Shown here: piece after piece, positions 27,251 through 37,568 of the stretch
Position numbering within the stretch: position 1 is the first letter of the stretch
Layout of the letters: each line of letters begins with the position of its first letter
Notes under the pieces: model-generated
What the model was told of the DNA's origin: nothing
Seen by the model: only the letters and a program-made list of their open reading frames with translations
Database searches by the model: none
Translations under genes and position numbers: made by a program
Source: Lichenicoccus sp964245755
GTDB taxonomy: Bacteria; Pseudomonadota; Alphaproteobacteria; Acetobacterales; Acetobacteraceae
Length of the DNA stretch: 64,000 bases
Assembly: GCA_964245755.1 (NCBI GenBank)
Contig: CAXTNV010000003.1
Location: 1 to 64,000 of the forward strand
Reading direction: 5' to 3'

Positions 27251-27766
27251 CTAGTGCCCGCGCGCATCCCAGGCGGCAATGAGGTCCACCTGCGCCTGCG
27301 GTGACATGTGGCGTGCATCGCCGAGGGCAAGGGTTCCGTCCGCATTCAGCAGCCTTCCGCCTGGCGTCAGGATCAGCACGGTCGGGATCTGCTTGACCTT
27401 CACGGCATACTGCGCCGGGATGTCCATGTTGACGTTGAAGCGATCGACGTTGACCATCACGATCTCGAAATGGCTGCGCGCCCAGGGCTTCACCTGCGGC
27501 ATCTGCATCACCCCGTTCAGCATCCGGCAATCAGGGCACCAGTTGGCGCCGAAATCGATCAGCACGTTCCGGCCGCTCCGCTTCGCCGCGGCGAAACCGC
27601 TGGCGATCTGCGCGTGCGCACTCCCTGTAGTGTCATAGGGGTGCGGGTCCGGGGCGGTCTGCAGCGCCGGCACGTCCGTGGGTGTCGTGAGGCCGACCGC
27701 GAGTGCGGGAGCGGACACGGCGAGCAGCAGGGTCACGGACAGCAGCGTCAGTCGGATGGGAGGCAT
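27251..27766 (-). CDS. exported thioredoxin-like protein
   Basis: A 171-residue periplasmic thioredoxin-fold protein. The signal peptide MPPIRLTLLSVTLLLAVSAP leads to a cleavage near ALA|VG. The redox motif WCPDC (76-80) differs from the WCGPC of thioredoxin and resembles thioredoxin-like proteins of the thiol-disulfide interchange type. The cis-Pro loop is KQIPTVLIL. Likely role: reduction or oxidation of periplasmic thiols; partner unknown. It is divergent from the FMN oxidase gene, 397 bases away. Confidence 0.87.
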   Translation of the reverse strand: MPPIRLTLLSVTLLLAVSAPALAVGLTTPTDVPALQTAPDPHPYDTTGSAHAQIASGFAAAKRSGRNVLIDFGANWCPDCRMLNGVMQMPQVKPWARSHFEIVMVNVDRFNVNMDIPAQYAVKVKQIPTVLILTPGGRLLNADGTLALGDARHMSPQAQVDLIAAWDARGH

Positions 27767-28163
27767 GGTCTATCCTTCGGTAAAGCAGTTGGAAGCGCGG
27801 GGCGCGCCAAGAGGCTTGCGCCACCGCAACAGGCAGAGGCGCTGCAGTTTGGTGACCATGCGGACGAGGACATCGCCGCTATCGGCACCTCGTTGCCGAC
27901 CTCCTGCGCCAAGTATATCAGCCTCGAGTTGGTGTCACAGTGGCCGTCGGCTCGCGGTTCAAGATCGGGTCAGGATCGGCAACGGCGGCGCGTCCCCACG
28001 GCCTCGATCAGGACGCCTCCCGGCAGGCTGCGCACTCAAGCCGACTGCGCACTCAAGCCGACTGCGCACTCCAGCCGACCAGGGCCTTCGCGGACCCGTG
28101 CCAACTGGCTCCGAAGCGCATCGCCGGGATATAGGGAGGCGGCGCCTGCGTCGGGAAACTCGG
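27767..28163. other. gene-free stretch between divergent genes
   Basis: 397 bases separate the thioredoxin-like gene (leftward) from the FMN oxidase (rightward). Apart from the 17-bp triple repeat at 28029-28079, no gene or clear promoter was seen. Confidence 0.4.
28029..28079. repeat. 17-bp tandem repeat, three copies
   Basis: CTGCGCACTCAAGCCGA at 28029-28045 and 28046-28062, then a copy with one change (CTGCGCACTCCAGCCGA) at 28063-28079. It ends 84 bases before the FMN oxidase start. Possible repeated protein-binding site or slippage product. Confidence 0.85.
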
Positions 28164-29330
28164 ATGGCTCAGTTCGGCGACTACCAGAACGAGATCTACC
28201 TCGGCGGCCTGCGAGGATCGAGGCCCAAGCTGCCCGTCGATTACCGCGGCCTCGAGATGCGGGCGAGGGCGGCGCTGTCGCCGTCTGTTCTCACCTACGT
28301 GCAGGGCGGCTGCGGCGACGAGCTGACCCAGGACGTGAACGCCCAGGCGTTCGGTCACTGGGGCCTGGTTCCGCGCATGATGGTCGATTGCAGCATCCGG
28401 GACCTCTCGGTGGAGATGTTCGGCCTGAAGCTGCCGTCGCCCCTGTTCCTGAGCCCCATCGGGGTCATCGGCCTGTGCGCGCAGGACGGGCACGGCGAGC
28501 TCGCCACGGCACGCGCCGCCGCGGCGACGCGAGTACCCATGATCGCCTCGACGCTGTCGAACGATCCGCTGGAGGCGGTGGCCGATGCCCTCGGCGACGG
28601 CAACGGCTTGTTCCAGCTTTATACGCCCCGAGACAAGGCATTGGCGGAAAGTCTGGTCCACCGGGCGGAGGCCGCCGGCTTCAAGGCCATCGTCGTGACC
28701 CTCGACACTTGGCTCACCGGCTGGCGGCCGCGCGACCTGAACGAGTCGAACTTCCCCCAGCTTCGCGGCCACGCCCTGGCCAACTACGTCTCGGACCCGC
28801 ACTTCCGTGCCTTGCTGGATCGGCCGCCCGAGGACGACCCTGCCGCCGTGGTGGGCAGGTGGGCCAGCATCTTCGGCAAGACCCTGACCTGGAGCGATCT
28901 GCCCTGGCTGCGCTCCCTGACGAAGCTTCCGCTCATCCTGAAGGGCATCTGCCACCCCGATGATGCGCGCCGGGCGATCGATGGCGGGGTGGACGGGATC
29001 TACTGCTCGAACCATGGCGGCCGGCAGGCGAACGGCGGAATCGCCGCGATCGACATGCTGCCCGACATCGTCGCGGCCAGCGGGACGATCCCGGTCCTGT
29101 TCGATTCCGGCATCCGGTCCGGCAGCGACGTCGTCAAGGCGCTGGCGCTCGGGGCGACCGCCGTCGGGGTCGGCCGTCCCTACGTCTACGGCTTGGCGCT
29201 CGATGGACAGGACGGGGTGGCGCACGTGCTGCGCTGCATCCTCGCGGAGGCGGACCTGCTGATGGCGGTGGACGGCTATCCGACGATCGCCGACCTGCGG
29301 GCCGGCGGCCTGAAGCGGCTGCAGCCCTGA
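28164..29330 (+). CDS. FMN-dependent alpha-hydroxy-acid oxidising protein
   Basis: A 388-residue (beta/alpha)8 flavoprotein of the lactate oxidase / lactate 2-monooxygenase / glycolate oxidase family. N-terminal YVQGGCGDELTQDVNAQAF resembles the lactate monooxygenase branch. The catalytic His and substrate Arg lie in SNHGGRQANGG (about 282-292), with the upstream Lys in LPLILKGICHPDDA. FMN phosphate contacts are in VLFDSGIRSGSD and GATAVGVGRPYVYG. It oxidises a 2-hydroxyacid to the 2-oxoacid. It is the first rightward gene of the catabolic island. The ATG at 28164 follows GGGAAACTCGG. Confidence 0.88.
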   Translation: MAQFGDYQNEIYLGGLRGSRPKLPVDYRGLEMRARAALSPSVLTYVQGGCGDELTQDVNAQAFGHWGLVPRMMVDCSIRDLSVEMFGLKLPSPLFLSPIGVIGLCAQDGHGELATARAAAATRVPMIASTLSNDPLEAVADALGDGNGLFQLYTPRDKALAESLVHRAEAAGFKAIVVTLDTWLTGWRPRDLNESNFPQLRGHALANYVSDPHFRALLDRPPEDDPAAVVGRWASIFGKTLTWSDLPWLRSLTKLPLILKGICHPDDARRAIDGGVDGIYCSNHGGRQANGGIAAIDMLPDIVAASGTIPVLFDSGIRSGSDVVKALALGATAVGVGRPYVYGLALDGQDGVAHVLRCILAEADLLMAVDGYPTIADLRAGGLKRLQP

Positions 29331-29362
29331 GCGCGGCGGCGCCGAGGATGCAGTGAACCAGG

Positions 29363-30625
29363 TCAGCTCCCCCGAGGCTTCCCGGCGCTGACTAGGCCCT
29401 CGAACAGGATCGAACCGTACAGCGCGACCGCGCGCTCGATTGGCACCCGGGCGGCGCGGGCACGCAACTCGTAGGCGGCATTCACAGTCCAAAGCAGCAC
29501 CTGGCCAGCGACCAGCGGGTCGACGGCCGGCATTGAGCCTTCGGTGATGCCGTCTATGATCAGGCCCGCGAAGCGGCGGGCGATCTGGTCGGACTGGTCG
29601 ATCACGCGCCGGCGAAGATCCGACGGCAGCGACGGCAGCGCGGTGGTCCGCAGAAGGGGTGTCGAGTCCGTCAACTGGATCGTAAGCAGCATCGAGACCG
29701 CCGAGACGATCTGCTCGCGGTAACTGCCGCCTCGACCCGAGGCGATGCTCAACGTGTTGCGGATCGCCGCGTGGCTCCGCTCGAAGCACGCCAGGACGAG
29801 GTCGTCCTTGGCCTCGAGGTGATGGTAGAAGCTGCCCTTGGTGACGTGCAGCCGGGCGGAGATCTGCGCCACCGACGTGCCTCGATAGCCCCTTTCGTTG
29901 ATCAGGCGGGTGGCGACGCCGAGGAACCGAGCGGCGGGGTCCGCCGCCTCGTCGGGAGTGGAGGAAGCCAGGGCCACGGCGGACGCGTCCGGCAGGGTCA
30001 GCGACGTGCCGTGCGCGCCGATGCCGTGCTCCAGGACGTCGACCATGCGCGACTGGATGCGACCGTAGTCGCCAGGGTCGTAGCTCCGCAGCCAGATCGG
30101 GAGGTTGTACAGGTTCTCCAGAAGCACGTGCGTGCGCATGACCTGCAGCAGCTTCTCACGTTCCTCGCCGCCGTCGCCGAAGAAGGTCCGGGCGTGGCGA
30201 AAGATCGAGAAGTAGCGCGCGACGAGGATTGGACGCAGCGGCTCGTCGAGCGCGCGCAGGTCGCTGAGGCGCACCACAGGCGGCGCCGCACCGCTGGCGG
30301 TGTCCTCGAACAAGGCGAAGTGCAGCGACACCAGTCGGCGCACCCTGGAGGACGGGGAGGGCTGCGCACCGGCCTCCTCCACCTGGCGCTCCAGCAGGTC
30401 GAGCGCCCGGTCGAAGCAGGCGGCGGCGAGATCCTCCTTCCTCGGGAAATAATACGGCACGCTGGTGCTGCTCAGCCCGATCGCCTTGCCGACCTCGGCG
30501 AGCGAGAGACCCTTCACGCCGCGCTCGTTGATGATTGCCGACGCGGCGTCGATCAGGCGGCCGCGCCGCTCGGTGAAGCGGCTGGTGGCGTCCGGACGCG
30601 AGGACGTGGGCGAGACGTCGGGCAT
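29363..30625 (-). CDS. tandem TetR-type transcriptional regulator (two TetR units fused)
   Basis: A 420-residue regulator carrying two complete TetR units. The first helix-turn-helix is at about 20-65 (SLAEVGKAIGLSSTSVPYYF) with its ligand/dimer domain to about 205. The second is at about 230-280 (SVAQISARLHVTKGSFYHHL), with another C-terminal domain. An ordinary TetR protein is about 200 residues, so one chain may act as an internal dimer. It is divergent from the acyl-CoA dehydrogenase operon, and the intervening 162 bases hold inverted repeats that could be its operators. It is the likely local repressor of the island, responding to an acyl-CoA or acid. Confidence 0.88.
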   Translation of the reverse strand: MPDVSPTSSRPDATSRFTERRGRLIDAASAIINERGVKGLSLAEVGKAIGLSSTSVPYYFPRKEDLAAACFDRALDLLERQVEEAGAQPSPSSRVRRLVSLHFALFEDTASGAAPPVVRLSDLRALDEPLRPILVARYFSIFRHARTFFGDGGEEREKLLQVMRTHVLLENLYNLPIWLRSYDPGDYGRIQSRMVDVLEHGIGAHGTSLTLPDASAVALASSTPDEAADPAARFLGVATRLINERGYRGTSVAQISARLHVTKGSFYHHLEAKDDLVLACFERSHAAIRNTLSIASGRGGSYREQIVSAVSMLLTIQLTDSTPLLRTTALPSLPSDLRRRVIDQSDQIARRFAGLIIDGITEGSMPAVDPLVAGQVLLWTVNAAYELRARAARVPIERAVALYGSILFEGLVSAGKPRGS

Positions 30626-30685
30626 CAGCGGCGCACGCCGGCGCGGGCCACGCCCGGGCCGCACCTCGCGCTCCGGGATCGATGC

Positions 30686-30726
30686 AGTTGCAACGCAACT
30701 CCGTGCATTTTAGGTCTGGATTCCAG
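30686..30726. promoter_or_regulatory. two inverted repeats, candidate TetR operators
   Basis: AGTTGC-AAC-GCAACT (30686-30700) and CTGGA-T-TCCAG (30716-30726) are perfect inverted repeats. They sit between the divergent tandem-TetR gene and the catabolic operon. Size and placement fit TetR-type operators; binding is inferred. Confidence 0.45.
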
Positions 30727-30787
30727 GTTCGAGTATGTTTAGGACAGAGGAACAAAAGAAACGTGCATCGATCGGGGAGCAGGGACG

Positions 30788-32050
30788 TTGGATTTCGCCC
30801 TGAGCGAGCGGCAAAGCCATTTCAGAGAAAGAGTACGTCACTTCATCGGGCGGTCCGTGCGACCGCGGCATCACGAGTACGTGGCCCAGCTGCGGTCCGG
30901 CGAGCGCTGGAAGGTGCTGCCAATCATTGAGGAGCTCAAGACGCAGGCGCGCGCTGCCGGCCTGTGGAACCTGTTCATGCCGCCGGCCGCCGGCCAGGAC
31001 ATGGTCGAGAGCGGTTTCCTCTTCGAAGGGGAGCAGCTCAGCAACCTCGAATACGCGCTGTGCGCCGAGGAGATGGGCCGCGTCCACTGGTCAGCGGAGC
31101 TGTTCAACTGCTCGGCTCCCGACACCGGCAACATGGAGGTGCTGCATCGCTACGGCACCGCCGAGCAAAAGGACCGCTGGCTCGGCCCGCTGATGCGCGG
31201 CGAGATCCGCTCGACCTTCCTGATGACCGAGCCGGACGTCGCGTCCTCGGACGCGACGAACATTCGCAGCAGCATCGTTTCCGACGATGAAGGCTACACC
31301 ATCAACGGGCGGAAGTGGTGGTCGACCGGCGCCGGTGATCCCCGTTGCCGGCTGGCGATCGTCATGGCCAAGAGCAACCCGCAGGCGGAGCGTCACCGGC
31401 AGCAGAGCATGGTCCTGCTCGACCTCGCGAGCCACGGCGTCCGCCGGGAGCGGATGCTGTCGGTGTTCGGTTACGATGACGCGCCGCACGGCCATGCCGA
31501 GTTCATACTCGAAGACGTGCGCATCCCGAAAGGCAACATGCTGCTCGGCGAGGGCCGCGGCTTCGAGATCGCGCAGGGACGTCTGGGCCCGGGCCGCATC
31601 CACCACTGCATGCGCACGATCGGCGTCGCCGAGGAGGCGCTCGAGGTGATGGCCAGGCGGCTGCTCTCGCGCGTCGCGTTCGGCAAGCGGATCGCCGACC
31701 AGTCGGTGTGGGAGGAGCGGGTCGCGCGCGCGCGCATCAACATCGAGATGTCGCGCCTGCTCTGCCTGAAGGCCGCCGACATGATGGATCGCTCGGGCAA
31801 CAAGGCCGCCCGCAACGAGATCGCGATGATCAAGGTGCAGGCACCGACGATGGCGCTGCGCATTCTCGACGATGCGATCCAGGCACATGGCGGGGCGGGT
31901 GTGTCGGAGGATTTCGAGCTTGCCGCCGGGTTCGCCGGCATCCGCACGCTCAGGCTGGCCGATGGGCCGGACGAGGTGCACAACCGCTCGATCGCGAGGG
32001 CGGAGTTCGCCCGCTACGCCGATCGCGCGACGGCGCCGCGGCCGGGCTAG
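30788..32050 (+). CDS. acyl-CoA dehydrogenase family protein (ACAD10/11-like)
   Basis: A 420-residue FAD enzyme with the acyl-CoA dehydrogenase fold: a helical N-terminal domain (MDFALSERQSHFRERVRHFI), a beta domain with FLMTEPDVASSDATNIRSS and GRKWWSTGAGDPRCRLAIVM, and a C-terminal helical domain with QAHGGAGVSEDFELA and ADGPDEVHNRSIARAE. The last motif is the form seen in ACAD10/ACAD11 and their bacterial relatives. TTG start with GGGAG eight bases upstream. First gene of the operon; followed by the APH-fold kinase, the same two activities that are fused in ACAD10/ACAD11. Likely works on a phosphorylated 4-hydroxyacyl-CoA, by analogy. Confidence 0.88.
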   Translation: MDFALSERQSHFRERVRHFIGRSVRPRHHEYVAQLRSGERWKVLPIIEELKTQARAAGLWNLFMPPAAGQDMVESGFLFEGEQLSNLEYALCAEEMGRVHWSAELFNCSAPDTGNMEVLHRYGTAEQKDRWLGPLMRGEIRSTFLMTEPDVASSDATNIRSSIVSDDEGYTINGRKWWSTGAGDPRCRLAIVMAKSNPQAERHRQQSMVLLDLASHGVRRERMLSVFGYDDAPHGHAEFILEDVRIPKGNMLLGEGRGFEIAQGRLGPGRIHHCMRTIGVAEEALEVMARRLLSRVAFGKRIADQSVWEERVARARINIEMSRLLCLKAADMMDRSGNKAARNEIAMIKVQAPTMALRILDDAIQAHGGAGVSEDFELAAGFAGIRTLRLADGPDEVHNRSIARAEFARYADRATAPRPG

Positions 32051-32062
32051 CGGCGCGTCGTC

Positions 32063-33109
32063 ATGACCAGCTCCGCCGGCATGCCGACGCACGACCTCGA
32101 CCAGCCCGCGCTGACACGCTGGCTCGCCGCCACCGTCGAGGGCTTCGCCCCGCCGGTCAGGATCGCCAAGTTTCCCGACGGCCAGTCGAACCCCACCTAT
32201 CGGCTAGAGGCCGCGAGCGGAACCTACGTGCTCCGCCGCAAGCCGTTCGGCCCGCTGCTGCCGTCGGCCCACGCGGTCGACCGGGAATACCGGCTGCTGC
32301 GCGCCTTGCAACCGAGAGGCGTTCCGGTCGCGGCCGCGATCGCGCTGTGCACCGACGAGAGCGTCATCGGTGCGATCTTCTACGTCATGGAGTTCGTGGA
32401 CGGGCGGGTTTTCTGGGACGGCACGCTGCCGGGACTCGCCGCGGCGGAGCGGCGGGCGGTGTACGAGGAGGCGATCCGGACCCTCGCGCGGCTGCATTCG
32501 CTCGACCACGTCGCCGTCGGCCTGAACGAGTTCGGCAGGCCGGGCAACTATTTCGCCCGCCAGGTGAAGCGCTGGACGCAGCAATATCGTGCCGCCCAGA
32601 CGGCACAGATCGAGCCGGTCGAGAAGCTCATCGAATGGCTGCCGCGCACCGTTCCCGAGCAGACGCGCATCGCGATCATCCACGGCGACTACCGGATCGA
32701 CAACCTGATCTTCGCCGCGAACGGCACGCGCCTGCGCGCCGTCCTCGACTGGGAGTTGTCGACCATCGGAGACCCGCTCGCCGACTTCGCCTATTTCGCG
32801 ATGAACTGGTCCATGCCGGCGGATGGACGTTCGGGACTGCAGGGCGCCGATCTCGCCGGGTCGGGCATCCCGTCGCTCGACGAGGCGGTGGCGCTATACT
32901 GCGCCTGCACCGAGCGGGACGACGTGCCAGACCTGCACTGGTATTTCGCCTATAACCTGTTCCGCCTCGTCGGCATCGTGCAGGGCATACGCAAGCGGAT
33001 CATCGACGGCAACGCGTCGAGCGCCGCCGCCGAGGCGTCCGCGGCTCGCCTGGTCCCGCTCGCCGAGGCCGCCTGGAGGGAGGCCCGCATGGCGGGAGCC
33101 GCCGGATGA
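32063..33109 (+). CDS. APH-fold phosphotransferase family protein
   Basis: A 348-residue kinase-like protein of the aminoglycoside-phosphotransferase fold. N-lobe with FPDGQSNPTYRLEAASGTYV and Lys in LRRKPFG. The catalytic loop IIHGDYRIDNLIFA (about 205-218) carries Asp and Asn, and the metal-binding Asp is in VLDWELSTIGDPLADFAYF (about 229-247). All essential residues appear intact. Paired with the preceding acyl-CoA dehydrogenase, it resembles the kinase half of ACAD10/11 and LvaA, which phosphorylate the 4-hydroxyl of 4-hydroxyacyl-CoAs. Antibiotic resistance is an unlikely role in this context. Thirteen bases separate it from the dehydrogenase, and it overlaps the next gene by four. Confidence 0.85.
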   Translation: MTSSAGMPTHDLDQPALTRWLAATVEGFAPPVRIAKFPDGQSNPTYRLEAASGTYVLRRKPFGPLLPSAHAVDREYRLLRALQPRGVPVAAAIALCTDESVIGAIFYVMEFVDGRVFWDGTLPGLAAAERRAVYEEAIRTLARLHSLDHVAVGLNEFGRPGNYFARQVKRWTQQYRAAQTAQIEPVEKLIEWLPRTVPEQTRIAIIHGDYRIDNLIFAANGTRLRAVLDWELSTIGDPLADFAYFAMNWSMPADGRSGLQGADLAGSGIPSLDEAVALYCACTERDDVPDLHWYFAYNLFRLVGIVQGIRKRIIDGNASSAAAEASAARLVPLAEAAWREARMAGAAG

Positions 33110-33906
33110 GCGACGCCACGCCCGACCTCAACCTGTTCGATCTGACCGGCCAGGTCGCGGTGGTGACCGGCTCCTCGCGCGGCATCGGCCGGGCGATCGC
33201 CGAGGCGTTCGCCGTCCACGGCGCCCGGGTGGTGATCTCGAGCCGCAAGCAGGAGGCGTGCGAGGCGGTGGCGGAGGCGATCAACGCCCGGCACGGAGCC
33301 GGACGCGCGATCGCGATCGCCGCGAGCATCTCCTCGAAGCCGGCGCTGCGTGCCCTCGTCGACGCCACCAACGAGAGGCTCGGCCCGATCGACGTGCTGG
33401 TCTGCAACGCCGCCTCGAACCCGTACTACGGCCCGCTCGCCGGCATCAGCGACGAGCAGTTCCGCAAGATCCTGGACAACAACGTCCTTTCCAATCACTG
33501 GCTGATCGGCATGGCGGCCCCCGCGATGGTCGAGCGCCGTCGCGGCGCGATCATCGTCGTGTCCTCGATCGGCGGACTTCTCGGCTCCGAGACGATCGGC
33601 GCCTACAACATCTCCAAGGCGGCAGACTTCCAGCTCGTGCGCAACCTCGCGGTCGAGTACGGCCGGCACGGCGTCCGCATCAACGCCATCGCGCCCGGCG
33701 TCATCCGCACCGACTTCGCCCGCGCGCTGTGGGAGGACAAGCAGGCCGAGGCGGCGCTGAGCCGCGCGACCCCGCTGCGCCGGATCGGCGAGGCGGGCGA
33801 GATCGCCGGCGCCGCGGTGTTCCTCGCCGCGCGGGCGAGCGCCTACGTCACCGGCCAGATGATCGTCGTCGACGGCGGCGCCACCATCGCGGGCGCGCTT
33901 CCGTGA
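33106..33906 (+). CDS. SDR family oxidoreductase
   Basis: A 266-residue short-chain dehydrogenase: cofactor motif TGSSRGIGRA (about 19-28), an NNAG-equivalent CNAAS, catalytic Ser in SSIGG, YNISK, and the C-terminal VTGQMIVVDGGATI. An Arg pair (SSRKQ) after the second strand suggests NADP(H), an inference. The start ATG overlaps the kinase stop by four bases. In this operon it could oxidise a hydroxyacyl-CoA or reduce a 4-oxoacyl-CoA, as LvaD is proposed to do in levulinate catabolism. Confidence 0.9.
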   Translation: MSDATPDLNLFDLTGQVAVVTGSSRGIGRAIAEAFAVHGARVVISSRKQEACEAVAEAINARHGAGRAIAIAASISSKPALRALVDATNERLGPIDVLVCNAASNPYYGPLAGISDEQFRKILDNNVLSNHWLIGMAAPAMVERRRGAIIVVSSIGGLLGSETIGAYNISKAADFQLVRNLAVEYGRHGVRINAIAPGVIRTDFARALWEDKQAEAALSRATPLRRIGEAGEIAGAAVFLAARASAYVTGQMIVVDGGATIAGALP

Positions 33907-33940
33907 ACACGCAAACCGCAACGATCGATTGGTGCAGGGC

Positions 33941-35980
<2,040 letters not shown>

Positions 35981-36044
35981 GGCCGCGCCACAGGCGTCGG
36001 CGCGAGAACGACCACGCCCTGACAAGAAACCACGGGGAAGCAAG

Positions 36045-37568
36045 ATGTCGGCTGTCGCTAGCGTCAACACCTCGCCCGGCTGGCTGCGCCGGCGGGAACT
36101 GCACGGCTACCCGTCCGACGCGGTAAGGCGGCTGAACCTGCTGCTGATCGTCGCGATCACGATCTCGCTCTACTACCAGCTCTATGTCGGTGGCGGCGTC
36201 GCCACGCTGATCCTCGGCCAGCTGCAGATGCCGTTCGACTACTTCGTCCTGATCCTGGCGTTCGGCAATCTCGCCGGCGCCTTCGCGTCCCTGCTCGCCG
36301 GATTGTCGGACCGCTACGGGCGCAGCAACCTCGTCCTCGTGGGCCTGGGCCTGGTCTGCGCCCTGACCACCTTCGCGATCCCCAATGCGACCGACAAGCT
36401 GACCTACGGCATCGAGTACGGCGCCGTCGCCTTCGTCGAGGGCATGGTCCTGGTCGCCACGCCGGCGCTGATCCGCGATTTCTCGCCGCAGGTCGGACGC
36501 GCGACCGCCATGGGCGTCTGGACGGTGGGCCCGGTGCTCGGCAGCCTCATGGTCAGCCTGGTCGCGACCCTGACGCTGCCCACGACGCACAGCTGGCAGA
36601 GCCAGTACGAGATCTGCGGCGTCATCGGCTTCGTCGTCCTCGCCGTCGGCGTGGTGTTCCTGCGCGAGCTTTCGCCCGCGCTGCGCGACCAGATCATGGT
36701 CAGCCTGCGCGACAGCGCGCTGCTCGAGGCGCGGGCGCGCGGCCTGAAACCCGACCTGCACGCGTCGTTCCGGCAATTGCTGCGTCCGGACATCGTCGCC
36801 GCCGCCTTCGGCCTGTCCGTGCTGCTGATGTTCTACTACACCTCGGTCGCCTTCGGGACGATCTACCTGGTCACCATCTTCCACTTCTCGGTGGGCGACG
36901 CCAACGCGCTGGCGAACTGGAACTGGGGCGTGCTCGCCCTCGGCCTGATCCTGGTCGGCATCGTCTCGGACCGCCTGCGGGTGCGCAAACCCTTCATGCT
37001 GGTGGGCGGCATCGGCGCGGTGCTGCTGACCTGGCTCTACCTGACGAAGGCGGGGCAGCATCCGAGCTGGGGAACGCTGGTCCTGCTGAGCTGCGGCCAG
37101 TCGGCCATGGTCGCGATGTGCAACGTGACCTGGATGGCAAGCTTCACCGAGATGGTCGAGGCGCGCAACCCGGCCCTGACCGCGACCGGGCTGGCCATCT
37201 GGGGCTGGATCCAACGCGTGGTGGTGACGCTCAGCTTCCTCGCCATCCCGCACGTCGTCAGCACGGTCACGCCGCTGATCGGAGCGGGGCCGGTGATCGC
37301 CGCCTACACGCGGGCGCAGGCTACGCACACGCCGCCCAGCCCCGCGCTGCTCGCCAGGCTCGGCGAACTGCAGCAGGCCACCGCCGCCTCGCCCGGGCAG
37401 TGGCGGACCTGGTACTGGGTCTGCCTCGCCGGGATCGTCGTCTTCATCGCCACCAGTTTCGTCATGCGCGGCCGGTGGAGCCCGGCTGCCGCCCGCGCCG
37501 ACGAGGAGGCGCACAACCGGGCGGTCGCCCTCGAGATCGCGCAACTGAACCGGGGAGCGGCACGATGA
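36045..37568 (+). CDS. MFS transporter of the acyl-CoA operon
   Basis: A 507-residue MFS permease with about 12 hydrophobic segments. The cytoplasmic loop motif is DRYGRSNLVLVG between TM2 and TM3. A second-half loop has SDRLRVRKPFMLVG. The central loop (about 205-245) is basic and hydrophilic, and the C-tail is long. Embedded between FadJ and the acyl-CoA ligase, it probably imports the acid that the ligase activates. Its stop overlaps the ligase start (ATGA). Confidence 0.88.
   Translation: MSAVASVNTSPGWLRRRELHGYPSDAVRRLNLLLIVAITISLYYQLYVGGGVATLILGQLQMPFDYFVLILAFGNLAGAFASLLAGLSDRYGRSNLVLVGLGLVCALTTFAIPNATDKLTYGIEYGAVAFVEGMVLVATPALIRDFSPQVGRATAMGVWTVGPVLGSLMVSLVATLTLPTTHSWQSQYEICGVIGFVVLAVGVVFLRELSPALRDQIMVSLRDSALLEARARGLKPDLHASFRQLLRPDIVAAAFGLSVLLMFYYTSVAFGTIYLVTIFHFSVGDANALANWNWGVLALGLILVGIVSDRLRVRKPFMLVGGIGAVLLTWLYLTKAGQHPSWGTLVLLSCGQSAMVAMCNVTWMASFTEMVEARNPALTATGLAIWGWIQRVVVTLSFLAIPHVVSTVTPLIGAGPVIAAYTRAQATHTPPSPALLARLGELQQATAASPGQWRTWYWVCLAGIVVFIATSFVMRGRWSPAAARADEEAHNRAVALEIAQLNRGAAR

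Noticed and set aside
28029..28079. Possible CRISPR array
   Set aside because: The copies are directly adjacent with no spacers and only three occur; no cas genes are present.
32063..33109. Antibiotic-resistance phosphotransferase
   Set aside because: The APH fold is shared by many metabolic kinases, and the operon context points to acyl-CoA metabolism.
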